Shown here piece by piece: positions 45,762-57,560 of a DNA stretch of 64,000 nt. A program made the position numbers and the translations under genes. Every line of letters starts with the position of its first letter. Position 1 is the stretch's first letter. The notes under the pieces were generated by a model. That model ran no database searches and had not been told where the DNA came from. It worked only from the letters and a program-made list of their open reading frames with translations. Origin of the DNA: Gymnopus androsaceus JB14 (lineage: Eukaryota > Basidiomycota > Agaricomycetes > Agaricales > Omphalotaceae). The stretch is taken from positions 278,730 through 342,729 of the forward strand of contig ML769401.1 in the NCBI GenBank assembly GCA_009733575.1, written 5' to 3'.

Positions 45762-47432
45762 ATGGCTTTAGCTGCGCTAAAGAACGAATTGGATATTTGG
45801 CATGCTGCGCTAGAAGCTTATGACTCTAAAGACTTTAATGGAGCTTTGGGTTTATTCGAGGTGATAGTCCTTACTTTTGCGGTACAAAGTCTTGTACTCA
45901 ATGGTTATTTCCAGCAAATATCTGATAATTTCAAGATTGTAATGAACATTGGCTTCATACATGTATCTCAAGGGAATCTTGACTTGGCTATCGAACAATT
46001 CACGAATGCAATCAAGCTGGACCATTATCTTGCTCTTGCGTAGGTTTCATTGCTGGTCAAATGGGTCGTAATTACAATGCGTTTATAGCTACTTTCAGCG
46101 TGGCGTCTGTCATTATCAGCTCAAGAATATGGAGGAAGCCTTGCAAGATTTTTCTGAAGCCAGAACCATGATGAGAGGGAGTGAAATTGTGTGCGTGGTC
46201 CTGTAATCTTCTTCATCCGCTTCAAGTTCATTTTACTTTTCGTAGCCATTATCAATATCTTGGTCTAGAGTTCGAGTTGCCTATGAACAAAGTTCTCCTT
46301 AACCGAGGTCTTGCTCGAATACAGCTCGGAGAAAAGAGTGAAAGTTTGGTTCTGGTTACAGTAACAAAACCGGACGCTCCAGATGATAATGAACTCTTCG
46401 TCATGGTACGTCCAAAACCTGTGTTTCCACACTCTTCGTTAACCGTTACAAAACAGCCCAAAGGACTATTATTTCGTCCTCTCGACAGTAAACGCAAATC
46501 TTTACTCGGATATCCATCTACCTCGATAACTTTTATTCCTGGACCAAAGTCTGATTCATCCAGTACCTATGCGCCTAGCCAAAGTGATGCCGGCTCACTC
46601 AAAAAGGCGATATCCATATCAAGCCTCGACGAGAAAGAAGACCAGTTTGACATCGACACCACTGCCGAATCATCTTCCTCGACCTCACGCCACCTCCGCA
46701 CAGACCTAATCAAAGTTGTAGGTCCCGACCTCATGGCTCCGTGCGGCACAGAAATATCCACCATACCTTGCGCCGGCGTGCGTATCGCCTCTGGGAAACT
46801 CGAGGGGCTTATGGGTTGGCGGCTAGTTGTCGAGTTGGATGATGACCCAGATGCGGAGGGTAAACGAGCTATGAGTGTATGGAATATGAAACGCAAGCAA
46901 AAGGGAAAGTTTAAGGAGAAGAATTTCTCGGTCGTGAGCAACTTTATTCTAGACACTGGACGTGCCAAATCGTTGGTGTCGCAAGAGATGTTGAGGGCGT
47001 TGGGGTATCAAGGGAGATATAATCGTGCGTTTTCAGGCTAGCTATGGATGTCGTCTAACACCATTTTCTCTAGCGGGAGCCGACGTCAATCTTCGAATTC
47101 AAGGTGTCCGGGCCCAATGTACTGTTGCACATTTGGGTGAAGCGTCAAAGCTAGGCAGTCAATTCATGACCTCTGGAAGCCTCACGTTCTACTTTGATTC
47201 CAAGCTGAATGCTCCGGTACTTTATGGTGAGTATATCCCTGCGTTACGAACGTTACTGATGTTGTATACACTAGTCGGAGACGATGGAAAGGAACGGCCA
47301 ACTAATATCCCAAGGACGATCATGGCTCCTCTAATGCAACGTCGCAAGTCGTGGAGGGACAGTGTGAACTCGTTGCTCGGATTGCTGAAGCACCCGGAAT
47401 CTGAACCTGCTGGTAGTGCTGTACATGCTTGA
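45762..47432 (+). CDS. p67phox/NoxR-like TPR protein with retropepsin-like C-terminus
   Basis: Six exons (45,762-45,860, 45,915-46,039, 46,089-46,190, 46,246-47,024, 47,074-47,226, 47,275-47,432) give 471 residues in frame. The N-terminal part (residues 1 to about 145) holds TPR repeats of the p67phox/NoxR kind: ALEAYDSKDFNGALGLFEQI, GFIHVSQGNLDLAIEQFTNA, then KNMEEALQDFSEAR and LLNRGLARIQLGEKSES. In NoxR this region binds Rac and activates NADPH oxidase. A low-complexity middle follows. The C-terminal part is unlike NoxR: FILDTGRAKSLVSQEML has the DTG of aspartic proteases of the retropepsin type, followed by VNLRIQGVRAQCTVAHL and LTFYFD. No PB1 or SH3 domain is evident. It could be a regulator with a protease-like or dimerisation fold. 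Protease activity is not shown. Confidence 0.75.
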
Positions 47433-47700
47433 GCTTATTTCCCTTGGACGTTAATGTCTTCATGATCATGGACTTGAATCTGGATCTTTTTCTTCTGCAT
47501 TTTGCTACTTGGTATTAAAGACGTTTATCAACAGATGTAAGATGTATATGTAGGTAGTACTATTGCTAGTCAATAAACCCAGCTAGCATTCGAATGAAAC
47601 TCGGTCAACGCTCACTCGAGAAGCGGATATCAAGCGCACACTCATTGCTCACCGCCACTACTGATATAGGTAGCAGAAGTTACCTTCATCCCGAGAACGT

Positions 47701-49898
47701 CAGTTCCCAATGACATCCTTTAACTGAGTAGTAGGTATCGCAGCTGGAAATGCTTTCCTCGCCAGCCTAGTCATCGTTTTCTGCTCGTACGCATACGCGA
47801 AACCACGAGTTGAAACTCTGAGAATCCTGTTCCTAGGAAGGACAGTCCAAATGGTACACCGGGTGCGGGATAGACGGTCAAGGGCCCTGCGCTACCGATA
47901 GTGACATTGTCGGGATAGAAACCGAGAGGAACTGGAGAAGATAAAAGTCAACGAGCTGTGTAGTATGTTAGGATGTAATGTGAGCGTACCAGTTACGATA
48001 GGATATCCAGCGATAGCTAAACCGAAAAATTCAGCCTTTCACGATATATAGCAAGAAACCAAGACTTACCTGCAGGGACAGTGGTGAGCCCACCCGCCGG
48101 TAGGACTAACGCGTCAAGGTTAAATGCTTGCAGTGCAGCATCGATACCACGCGTCGCCCCCAATTCCTTTGTCGAACGCCAGAGACTGGAAATAAGCAGC
48201 TGTCATCCCGGTCGTTGCTTCTGCTTCAATAAAGCTAGTGCAAGTGTGAAAAAAGGGATCAAAAGGATAGAGAGAAAACCACTGACTCGGACTGAGACGT
48301 AAAATTAACAGGCTCCTCAAGCGCAGGATTTTCGTTATCAAAGGTTATCAACTCTGCCAAGCTTCGAACTCCAGAAGGATTGGCAAGCAGTCCTTCAAAC
48401 CATGCATTAAGTTGGATCTACATCGAAATAACATTACCAGCGTGTTCTCCAAGGATGAAAAGAGTGAAGATACCTTGAAATCTACATCGAGCACTACCGT
48501 CTCGTTATTAGACACAAGGATCTCTTGTGCCGAAGGAAGATCTGCAGGATCGACGACAGTCGCACCGAGACCTCTGATTGTGTCCAATGCCTCCTCGAAA
48601 GCAGCTAGCACAGACGGATCCAAGCCTGTGTCGGTTTCATTCAAAAAGACCGAACGTGGAACACCAATACGTTTTCCGACCAATGCGTTTTTGTCCAAAG
48701 CTTGCGTATAGTCAGGAACAGGACTCGGTTGAGCAAGGGTGAAAGTTGTCGTTGGGATCTATTCCAGCGATGATGGAAAGAACAATGGCAGCGTCGGTGA
48801 CCGAACGAGTTAGAGGACCGACAGTATCTTGATGTTCAGAGATTGGAATCACTAAACGAGAACGTCAAGGATGAATATGGAAAAGGAAAGATACTATACG
48901 CGCCTCCCGCCCGAGAAGTTAGTCCTACCGAGGGTTTTATGCCAGCTAGATTGTTGTGATCTGTAGGACAGGTGATACTCCCATCCGTTTCAGTTCCAAG
49001 CGCAACAGCGGTGAGACCAATGGAGGAAGAGACGCCAGAGCCTGATGAAGAACCACACGGATCTGCACTTAGGGAAGTAGGCGTTGGTGTTTTGTCCTCC
49101 TCGGCCAGACCATCCTGATGCGACGTTACCACGAAAATGCGCGAATTCGGAAAGATTAGCTTTTCCTAAATATCAAAAGGATTACTATTATGATAGGAGC
49201 TGAAGAACGAAGAACACACCTAAGATGATAGCGACCTGCAGCTCGCAGCTTTTTAACCACTCCAGCATCATCCGGAACGATTGATCCCAGTAAACTAAAA
49301 GAGCCCGCAGTTGTGTTCATGCCTATCGAAAAGTTGTCAATAACGGGCGAAAGATGATTGTTTCGAACACGACCTTCGGAAGCCAAAGTAGCAATATTGT
49401 CCTACGACAAGCAGTTAGATAAAGAAAAGAAAAGAAAATATAAATTCACCTTGAGCAACACTGGAATTCCATGCAACAAACTTCGTTTCCCCGAGACCAT
49501 TGCGCTCAGCATCAAGTGCAGCTGCTTGAGCCAATGCGGAGGGATTGGTCTCCAACACAGCCCGAAGAACAGGACCTTGAAGGTTGACTTCATCAATACG
49601 AGCAAAATACGCCTAAAGAAATCACATCTCAGTGGGAGGTTAAAACGATTAATCAGAAACATACTTTAATAAGATCGACACTGGTAAACAGACCAGCATC
49701 GAGGCCATTCTGAAGTTCCAACACAGATGCTTCATAGAGATCCGGTAAAGCTTCAGCGGAAGTTGCTTCCGTGGGAGCTCGATTTTTGAGGAACGTCGAA
49801 GCACCAACGGCTCCTTCAAGTTGCGTTAGAAAGCAAGTTGAAAGGAGGACGAGAGTGACCAGGCCATGTAGCCACTTGATTTGGGCGAAGGAAAACAT
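47701..49898 (-). pseudogene. Secreted amidase, left copy, decayed
   Basis: This is the inverted twin of the intact amidase at 52,881-55,069. It starts MFSFAQIKWLHGLVTLVLL (signal peptide) at 49,898 and the homologous stop is at 47,701-47,703. Compared with the right copy it has extra single bases near 49,495 (exon 2), 49,070 (exon 5), 48,743 (exon 6) and 48,165 (exon 8). Each breaks the frame. All intron positions are still visible, including the GC donor before VIPISEH; the donor after VPA here is canonical GTAAGT. Large pieces remain recognisable (MNTTAGSFSLLGSIVPDDAG, GSSSGSGVSSSIGLTAV, DKNALVGKRIGVPRSVFL), so decay is recent. Confidence 0.85.
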
Positions 49899-50531
49899 GA
49901 CGATGAAGGGTTTGAACGTTGAAATCCGGGGCTACTATTCAAGAAGTTGGGAGGCTACCTTCCAAGCTCTTGGATTCCTGCAGTGAGTTCCAAGTTACAT
50001 ATACATATGAGTCCATATTTGATATGTTATCATTGATGACTTTGTGGCTCTGTGTGTATCGTGGACAGATAAGAAGGGAGAGCAATTCCGCAGAGGGCCA
50101 AGTGTACCATGCAGATTCCACGGCATGTGAGTAAGTGTATGGGAGTTTTGTGCAGGCTTCCTTCAATCCTTTCCGCTCCAATTAATATAATCCAATTCAT
50201 ATAAAAATATGTATCCTCTTCACGCGTCGTCTCTACAAGAAGGATTTGCAGATGGAAAGCAAATCCGATCCGTAATTATGCTGTTTGAGGAGAGTTTGAA
50301 TGATATTTAGATAGAGCACCTAGTTATTATATCGCGCACCTTGAATGACCATTGAATGGTACTGATTATTCAAGGAAGAGCTCAACAGTTTGCGAGTTGG
50401 TGGTTAAGCAGAAACTGGTAAGCGCCCGTAAGCGCCTGAACGCGCTAGACTCAGCGACGTGCCGGTATGCTGAGTTTCTGTCAAATAAGTTATAACCGCA
50501 GACTTTCATTAAGATTAAGTATAAGGGACCT
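49899..50531. other. Upstream part of left arm, no gene
   Basis: This is the 5' flank of the left amidase copy and aligns with about 52,333-52,880 in the right arm. Up to 50,432 it is part of the inverted duplication. The remaining 100 bases adjoin the 3' end of F-box copy 5. Confidence 0.5.
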
Positions 50532-52204
50532 TCATTCAAGTCCAGTAATTACTACTTGCATACCCATCTTATCCAGATGATTCAACGGCTCATAGATCTT
50601 TTCGTCCACTTTCCGGTCGCGGAAAAGCAGAACCACACATCTCAGGCAAGACACACCCACTACCTCTGCGTAATCGGGGTCCGGTAGCCAGCGGGATAAC
50701 ACCGTATTAACGAAGGTGGCATCGTCAAAGGTGTTACCACCGACATTCAGTTTAAGAGAACGCAATTTCGGGAGAAGGGGTGAGCTGGAGCTCGACTGGT
50801 CATCGAGTCCAGAGCTGTGAAGATGCGATACAAGACGGGATGTGACTGGGCTTTTATTCTCCCGTGCAAAGTCATCGTTGATGCTGAGCTCCAAGAGGGA
50901 AGGTAGGAGTTGGAGGGCAGAGATGAACATCTAAATCCGAAATACCCAAGCGATGAATCGAGAACGAGGTGATACTGCAGAGAGATCTTGCCATAAACTC
51001 GGTAAATGTGAGTTTGGGCCATATTGATTCACGGGGCCAGGGAGGATTGGTCGCCTCGATATGAAGCTCAGTCAAAGCGGGGAGAGTATAGGATGCGAAT
51101 ACAGCCTCCAGGAAGTCCCCATCTACCTCGTATCTATAAAAACGCAAAGTTAGTGAGCTAACTTTGTTTAATACTATGTGAGGAGTGACTGATAGGTTCG
51201 AATATCCTCCCTTGGTACCTCGCTGCTGAAGTTTCAAAGTAACAACGTCGGGGCAAATATCCAAAACATCTCCCATCTCTCCCCGTCTGGATGAACGAAT
51301 ATCCATAAACGTGAGTTTGTTTAATGCAAGATCAAAGTTGTTTCAACGCATTAGGGGTGGTATTTGTTGTGAATGCGCGAATCTTGGGCGCATTCTGAAA
51401 GCATCGAAGATTCCCCAAACTAACACTCTGTTTTTGGCCCTTCAAATCTATGTTCAATTCCTCTAGAATAGGGAAATGGATCTGATGGTGCGATATCATG
51501 AAGTCGCCCCGAAATGTGAACGATTTCCACCGCTGAGCATGCTGGTTAAGGGAAGTAAGGAGGACATGTTCGGCCTCTTGTGAATGCCCTGCGACAGTGA
51601 GATTAATGAAGAGAGGCCAGTCGGCGGACCGTTCCAAATAATATTCGAGGGTGGATAGACACCCATTAGACATCACGGGCCCCGAATCTTGCGTTAGAAT
51701 TTCCAACCTCAGTTGGACCACAGTCTAGGGAGTCGATAGCGTCAGGGAGCGCCATCGCGCACAAACTGCACTGATAGCCAGGGTTGGGAGATGTCGCAGA
51801 AGAGGAGATAAAAGGGCGGTGGGTGGAGGATTATCCGGGTCCAACCAAGGATACTGCTGCAACAAGTTTTCATTACACGCAAACTCGAAGATACGACCCA
51901 GTGTTTCATTCGGAAGTTGTCGAATGGGGGACATAAGTGAGCGAAGCTTGACTTTATAGTCCTGTAGGCGTTTTTTCTGGGCCTCGACATAAAATATCTG
52001 CGATTTGAGCCGAATGATTTCAGACTCGTAGTTTTCGAGATCTCGGTCAGATAGAAGGAGCATTTCCTGGACATCCTGCGGTCTGTAAACAGCAGTCCCG
52101 AATTCCGAGCGAAGTTTGGTGTATAGCTCGGCGGTATTCACGTTAATTCGCGGTTTAAACACTGGGTTTTTACAGCGCGAGCAGAAACTCGAATCTTGGG
52201 ACAT
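50532..52204 (-). pseudogene. F-box family gene, copy 5, broken
   Basis: The start is most likely ATG 52,204 (MSQDSSFCSRCKNPVF), matching copy 1; an in-frame ATG also lies at 52,231. The CxxC pair, coiled coil (LENYESEIIRLKSQ) and F-box (RQLPNETLGRIFEFACNEN) are intact. An in-frame TAG at 51,725-51,727 falls at the SLW block, where two compensating one-base indels relative to the paralogues lie on either side. The frame then continues to 51,332, shifts, runs from 51,306 to about 50,935, and shifts again into the frame that ends VITGLE at 50,532. Copies 1 and 5 share the most similar N-termini. It fills the centre of the large inverted duplication. Confidence 0.8.
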
Positions 52205-52880
52205 TCTTTTTGGCAGAAAGACGCTACGCATGGATTCGGTAAGATTTTTCTGGGATATAATCTTATTGGCGCACCTTTACAGCAGTCTCTGGCTCTGGCG
52301 GAAAAGGTCGAAGTTAATGGTCGGAAGGCAAAGGACGCGTTACGGGCGCCTACCATTGTCTTCTTAACCAACTCGCAAACTGCCAGCGAGCTCTTCCTTG
52401 AATGACATTAGGTTAGAACACCCTTCAATGGTCATCCAAGGTACGCGATAATCACCAGGTGCTCTATTCGAATTTCGTTCAAACTTTAAACAGCGTAATT
52501 ATGGATCGGATTTGCCTTCCATCTGGCTATGCTAAATCCTTCTTGTGGAGACGACGCGTGCAGAACGATGCGCGAAGAAGATACATATTTTTATATGAAT
52601 TGGAGCGGAAAGGATTGAAAGAAGCCTGCACAAAACTCCCATACACTTACTCACATGCCGTGGAATCTGCATGCTACACTTGTCCTTCTGCGGAATTACC
52701 CTCCCTTCTTATCTGTCCATTATAGACAGAACCACAAAGTCATCAACGATATTAAAAAATTAAATGTGGACTTCTACGTATAACTTCGAACTCACTACCA
52801 GGAATCCCAGAGCTTGGAAGGTGGCCTCCCAACTTTTTGAGTAGTTGCCCCGGATTTCAAAGTTCAAGCCATTCATCGCC
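52205..52880. other. Upstream region of the intact amidase
   Basis: The part from 52,333 belongs to the right arm of the inverted duplication. The open frame at 52,459-52,725 has no domain and is not supported by the left arm. The amidase promoter and 5' untranslated region should lie in the last few hundred bases. Confidence 0.45.
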
Positions 52881-55069
52881 ATGTTTTCCTTCGCCCAAAT
52901 CAAATGGCTACATGGCTTGGTCACTCTCGTCCTCCTTTCAACTTGCTTTCTACCGCAACTTGAAGGAGCCGCTGGTGCTTCGACGTTCCTCAAAAATCGA
53001 GCTCCCACGGAAGCAACTTCCATTGAAGCTTTACCGGATCTCTATGAAGCATCTGTGTTGGAACTTCAGAATGGCCTCGATGCCAGTCTGTTTACCAGTG
53101 TCGATCTCATCAAAGTATGTTCTTATTAATCGTTTTAACCTCCCACTGAGATGTGATTTCTTTAGGCGTATTTTGCTCGTATTGATGAAGTCAACCTCCA
53201 GGGTCCTGCTCTGCGGGCTATACTGGAAACTAATCCCTCCGCATTGGCTCAAGCAGCTGCACTTGATGCTGAACGCAAGGTCTCGGGGAAACGAAGTCTG
53301 TTGCATGGAATTCCAGTGGTGCTCAAGGTGAATTTATATTTTTCTTTCTTTTCTTTATCTAACTGCTTGTCGTAGGACAATATTGCTACTTTAGCTTCCG
53401 AAGGTCGTGTTGACACAGTCATTTTTCGCCCGTTATTGAAACTTTTTCGACAGGCATGAACACAACTGCGGGCTCTTTTAGCTTACTGGGATCAATCGTT
53501 CCGGATGATGCTGGAGTAGTTAAAAAACTGCGAGCTGCAGGTGCTATCATCCTAGGTGTGTCCTTCGTTCTTCAGCTCCTAATTATAATAGTAATCCTTT
53601 TGCTATTCAGGAAAAGCTAATCTTTCCGAATTCGCCGAGTTTCGTGGTAACCTCCCCTCAGGATGGTCTGGCCGTGGAGGGCAAACCACCAACGCATACT
53701 TCCCTAGTGCAGATCCGTGCGGTTCTTCATCTGGCTCTGGCGTCTCCGCCTCCATTGGTCTTACCGCTGTTACGCTTGGAACTGAAACGGATGGGAGTAT
53801 CACCTGCCCTACAGATCACAACAATCTAGCTGGCATAAAACCCTCGGTAGGACTAACTTCTCGGGCGGGAGGCGCGTATAGTATCTTTCCTCTTCCATGT
53901 TCGTTCTTGACGTTCCCGTTTAGTGATTCCAATCTCTGAACATCAAGATACTGTCGGTCCTCTCACTCGTTCGGTCACCGACGCCGCCATTGTTCTTTCC
54001 ATCATCGCTGGAATAGATCCCAACGACAACTTCACCCTTGCTCAACCGAGTCCTGTTCCTGACTATACGCAAGCTTTGGACAAAAACGCATTGGTCGGAA
54101 AACGCATTGGTGTTCCTCGTTCGGTCTTTTTGAATGAAACCGACACAGGCTTGGACCCATCTGTCTTGGCTGCTTTCGAGGAGGCATTGGACACAATCAG
54201 AGGTCTCGGTGCGACTGTCGTTGATCCTGCAGATCTTCCTTCGGCACAGGAGATCCTTGTGTCTAATAACGAGACGGTGGTGCTGGATGTAGATTTCAAG
54301 GTATTCTCACTCGTTTTTCCTTGGAGAACACGCTAGTAATCCTCTTTCGATGTAGATCCAACTTAACGCATGGTTTGAAGGACTGCTTGTCAATCCTTCT
54401 GGAGTTCGAAGCTTGGCAGAGTTGATAACCTTCGACAACGATAATCCTGCGCTTGAGGAGCCTGTTAATTTTACGTCTCAGTCCGAGTCAGTGGTCGTCT
54501 CCATCCTTTCGATCCCACTTTTCACACTTGGATTAGATTTATTGAATCAGAAGCAACGACTGGGATGACAGCTGCTTATTTCCAGTCTCTGGCGTTCGAC
54601 AAAGAGCTGGGAGCGACGCGTGGTATTGATGCTGCACTGCAAGCATTTAACCTCGACGCGTTAGTCCTTCCGGCGGGTGGGCTCACCACTGTCCCTGCAG
54701 GCGAGTCCTGGTTTCTTGCTATATATCATGCAAGGCTGAATTTTTCGGTTTAGCTATCGCTGGATATCCTATCGTAACTGGTGCGCTCACATTACATCCT
54801 AACATAATGCAGCTCGTTGAGATTTATCTTCTCCAGTTCCTCTCGGTTTCTATCCCGACAATGTCACCATCGGCAGCGCAGGGCCCTTAACAGTCTATCC
54901 CGCACCCGGAGTACCATTTGGATTGTCTTTCCTAGGAACAGGATTCTCAGAGTTTCAACTTGTGGGCTTCGCATATGCGTACGAGCAGAAAACGATGACT
55001 AGGCTAGCGAGGAAAGCATTTCCAGCTGCAATACCTACTACTCAGTTAAAGGATGTCATTGGGAACTGA
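52881..55069 (+). CDS. Secreted amidase (amidase-signature family), right copy
   Basis: Ten exons (52,881-53,114, 53,166-53,327, 53,376-53,403, 53,454-53,555, 53,611-53,871, 53,924-54,300, 54,356-54,486, 54,537-54,700, 54,754-54,780, 54,837-55,069) give 572 residues in one frame. Residues 1 to about 30 are a signal peptide (MFSFAQIKWLHGLVTLVLL). The amidase-signature triad is present: Lys in GIPVVLKDN (about residue 132), the cis-Ser in CGSSSGSG (about 214) and the nucleophile Ser in GTETDGSI (about 238). The family hydrolyses amide bonds; the substrate is unknown. Introns 5 (from 53,872) and 8 (from 54,701) have GC instead of GT donors; both still end in AG, and the left copy has GT at the second one. 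The gene appears functional. Confidence 0.9.
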
Positions 55070-55234
55070 CGTCCTCAGCGGTCTCATTGCAACAAATGAA
55101 ATGCAATGGTTATACGTTGTTTTAGTACCATACCATCAACTGGCAACCCAATTTTATAACATGCGCGTTACGCGTGACCGTGAAGCCATCAACACATCAG
55201 TTGAAATTATTCTAAATTTCTTTGTTTCTCCACT

Positions 55235-57299
55235 ATGCCGTCCTACTTCGACGATCTCACGCGTCTCCAACAACAAGCTTATGCCCTTTCTACGAGGCTA
55301 AGCAACGACAGCGACAGAGAAGATGATTCTCCGAGTTCCAGCGATGTCCTTGGATTAATGAAAAATGTTTGTGAAGTGGTACAAAGAGCGACGGGCGACG
55401 GGTCTGCTTCTGCAGACATGCTTTCTATTGTGGTGAAAGCCAGCGATCTGCTCGAAGAGATGGTCAACATGGCTTATGACGAGCACGATCTGTATGATTT
55501 TGTTCCATCATACGCACATATGGAGGGAAGAACGCCACTCATCGCAGATCCCGCAGAAGGGAAGAATAGCTTTGGCATGCTCATCAGTATGTAGTGCACT
55601 TTCGAATTACCTATGTCTGATACACCTTTACTAGATGCTGGTGTAATGAAGATTTTTGCATCTTTGTTCGACACGAACTCGGACAAGGTTTCGAAGCTCT
55701 TGGAAGATAACACGCCAGAGGCTTTCAATTCGACTCCCAAGCCCCACCCTCGTACGTCTGCTATTGCCCGGTTCAGGACGGAGCATCCTGTCCCTACCGT
55801 CCCAGCAACTGCTTTAATGGCTCAAGCTGTACTTCACGGGTGCTGCTCCGTCACTAGCACCAGCATCCACTCTCCAATTCGTCTTCACACTGTCCCCCGT
55901 TCCGATCTCCTAGTGTTAGCTGCAGCGGGAGGCTGGAAGAATCGGGATCCAATAATTGAGTTCTTCCATCTCGATACATGTCTTGGGTACGATGAGATGC
56001 CCCACGACAATCACATCGACAATGGATTTTTGGGGATTGCCTATGATCTTGCTTTGGACCCTTCCCGAAATCTCATTTATGCTGCCGATAGCAAGCGCAT
56101 CAAGAGCTTTACCTACAAAGACGGCGAGGACTACCTCCCTACGCATACTCTAAAATGCAATCGCTCCGGTCCTCTTGCCGTTGCGGATAACGGTTCTCGC
56201 ATTCTTCGTGCCGGAAAGGGTGGCGTGGATGTTTGGAATGTCGATGCTTTGCCTACACACGGACCAAAGGGCACCAAGCGCATTGGCAAAGGCAAAATCA
56301 GTGTCGACGATAGCTGGCGCGATGAAATCGAGGAGGTTGAACTTTCTACCGGGTCTCCTAGGGATGCAAGTATCGAATTCGCCGATAAAAGTCTCGAAGT
56401 ACAGGCCTGGCATTTGCCACATCACTGGTCTAATGGTGGGACATTGAAGGCTTTGTGTTTTGCAAAGGAGGCTCGGTCGACTGTGCTCCAGATTGATTTG
56501 GCGCATGGCGGTGATATTTCCTCTAGGTATCTCGGTCATGCTGGGGAGGTATTTTCTATCAATTCGAGTGAGGGTGATCAGAACACCTTCCTTACTTCCT
56601 GCGGAGACGGTATAGTGCGCTTGTTCGATGTGCGCGAGCCATTGCCGAGGGTGTCATTTGATTCTGGTGCGCAAGGAGAACACACCTATGCGGCCTTGTA
56701 CGTTCATGTTAATGGTATTCCTGGTGAGTGAATCCTTTGAAGAATATCTTTCGAGACCCACTCAATCATTCTTCCAGTCATCTTTTCCGGTGGAACTCGG
56801 TCGCAGGCAATTAAAGTATGGGATGTTCGTGTGCCCAACTTGGCATATGAGCTCGCAACGGGCAATAACTCCGTTTTAAGTCTCGCTTGGGATGCCCCGC
56901 GATCGACCCTTTATGCTGCAACCGAATGTGAGTACATGGATAGATTGGGAATTATCATGACTACCGTCATGCCAAGATCAGACATGAGAAAGAAATGCAA
57001 GACGGCCGCGGACAACCCGTAGCAGCAGCGAATGACAAGAGTGAATATGAGGATGAAACTGGGATGAAGATGATTTTGATGAGGAGAAATGTTGGCCCAA
57101 GAATGCTTACCATGACGAACGTTATTTCGGATATGCTTTTGACTCTGGTGATCATTGTCTAGGTACGTGCAGTGTTCTTCCCTATGATCTTTGCTGATTA
57201 TTTTTATCGTCAGTGCGTTATAAATTTGGTCTCGATGCTGACTGCGATATTATACCCGCTTTTGGAATGGCAAGGTGTGGTAATGGCGGTTATTGGTGA
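55235..57299 (+). CDS. WD40-repeat-like protein, last exon with two apparent deletions
   Basis: Exons 55,235-55,586 and 55,635-56,723 join in frame and continue at 56,778. They encode a helical N-terminus and then WD-like blades: IEFFHLDTC, AYDLALDPSRNLIYAADS, FSINSSEGDQNTFLTSCGDG..RLFDVREP, VIFSGGTRSQAIKVWDVRVP and VLSLAWDAPRSTLYAATEC. A beta-propeller scaffold is likely. In the last exon the frame changes at about 56,945 (after MDRLG) and about 57,060 (after EDETG), each as if one base were missing. It then continues DDFDEEKCWPKNAYHDERYF and, after an intron near 57,162-57,213, VRYKFGLDADCDIIP to a stop at 57,297-57,299. Either the gene is newly damaged or these are base errors. The binding partners are unknown. 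Confidence 0.65.
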
Positions 57300-57560
57300 A
57301 TTCCTACATCCTGTGTCTTTGTTCTGCTTGCCTAGCCTTGTGGTCGCATTTATCACACTCTGTATCATTCCGAATTCCGTCCTAACAACTGAATAGTATT
57401 GAACCTCTGTTCCTTCAAGCTGGTCCTCAGTGGTCTCGATACTAATACATTCCAAGTTTACAAAAGACAAACTGGACGTTTGATATTCCACAGCGCCGGC
57501 CTTTACCCTTGATATCCTTCCTTCCTTCTACGACACTATTTCTTCTTCATGGTTAATCTC
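57300..57560. other. Convergent 3' intergenic gap
   Basis: The WD40-like gene (plus) and the membrane protein gene (minus) converge here. It is 261 bases with no feature I recognise. Confidence 0.4.

Larger units (their letters stand above)
47691..55079. repeat. Large inverted duplication, arms about 2.7 kb
   Basis: The segment 47,691-50,432 is repeated in reverse complement at 52,333-55,079. Each arm carries an amidase gene with its upstream region, pointing inward (left on the minus strand, right on the plus strand). The arms differ by many substitutions and small indels, so this is not an assembly mirror of one locus. The 1.9 kb between them holds almost exactly the broken F-box copy 5. 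Outer edges fall just past the amidase stop codons (after GGGAACTGACGT). Confidence 0.9.

Noticed and set aside
51725..52231. F-box copy 5 as an intact short protein
   Set aside because: The stop falls at the conserved SLW block and the rest of the family sequence continues after it in other frames.
53404..53453. Frameshift in the intact amidase after ATLASEG
   Set aside because: The segment is a 50-base GT...CAG intron present in both copies. Removing it gives EGMNTTAGSF in frame.
47691..55079. Assembly artefact (mirrored contig) as the cause of the inverted amidases
   Set aside because: The arms differ by many substitutions and by indels that break one copy but not the other, which a duplicated read path would not give.
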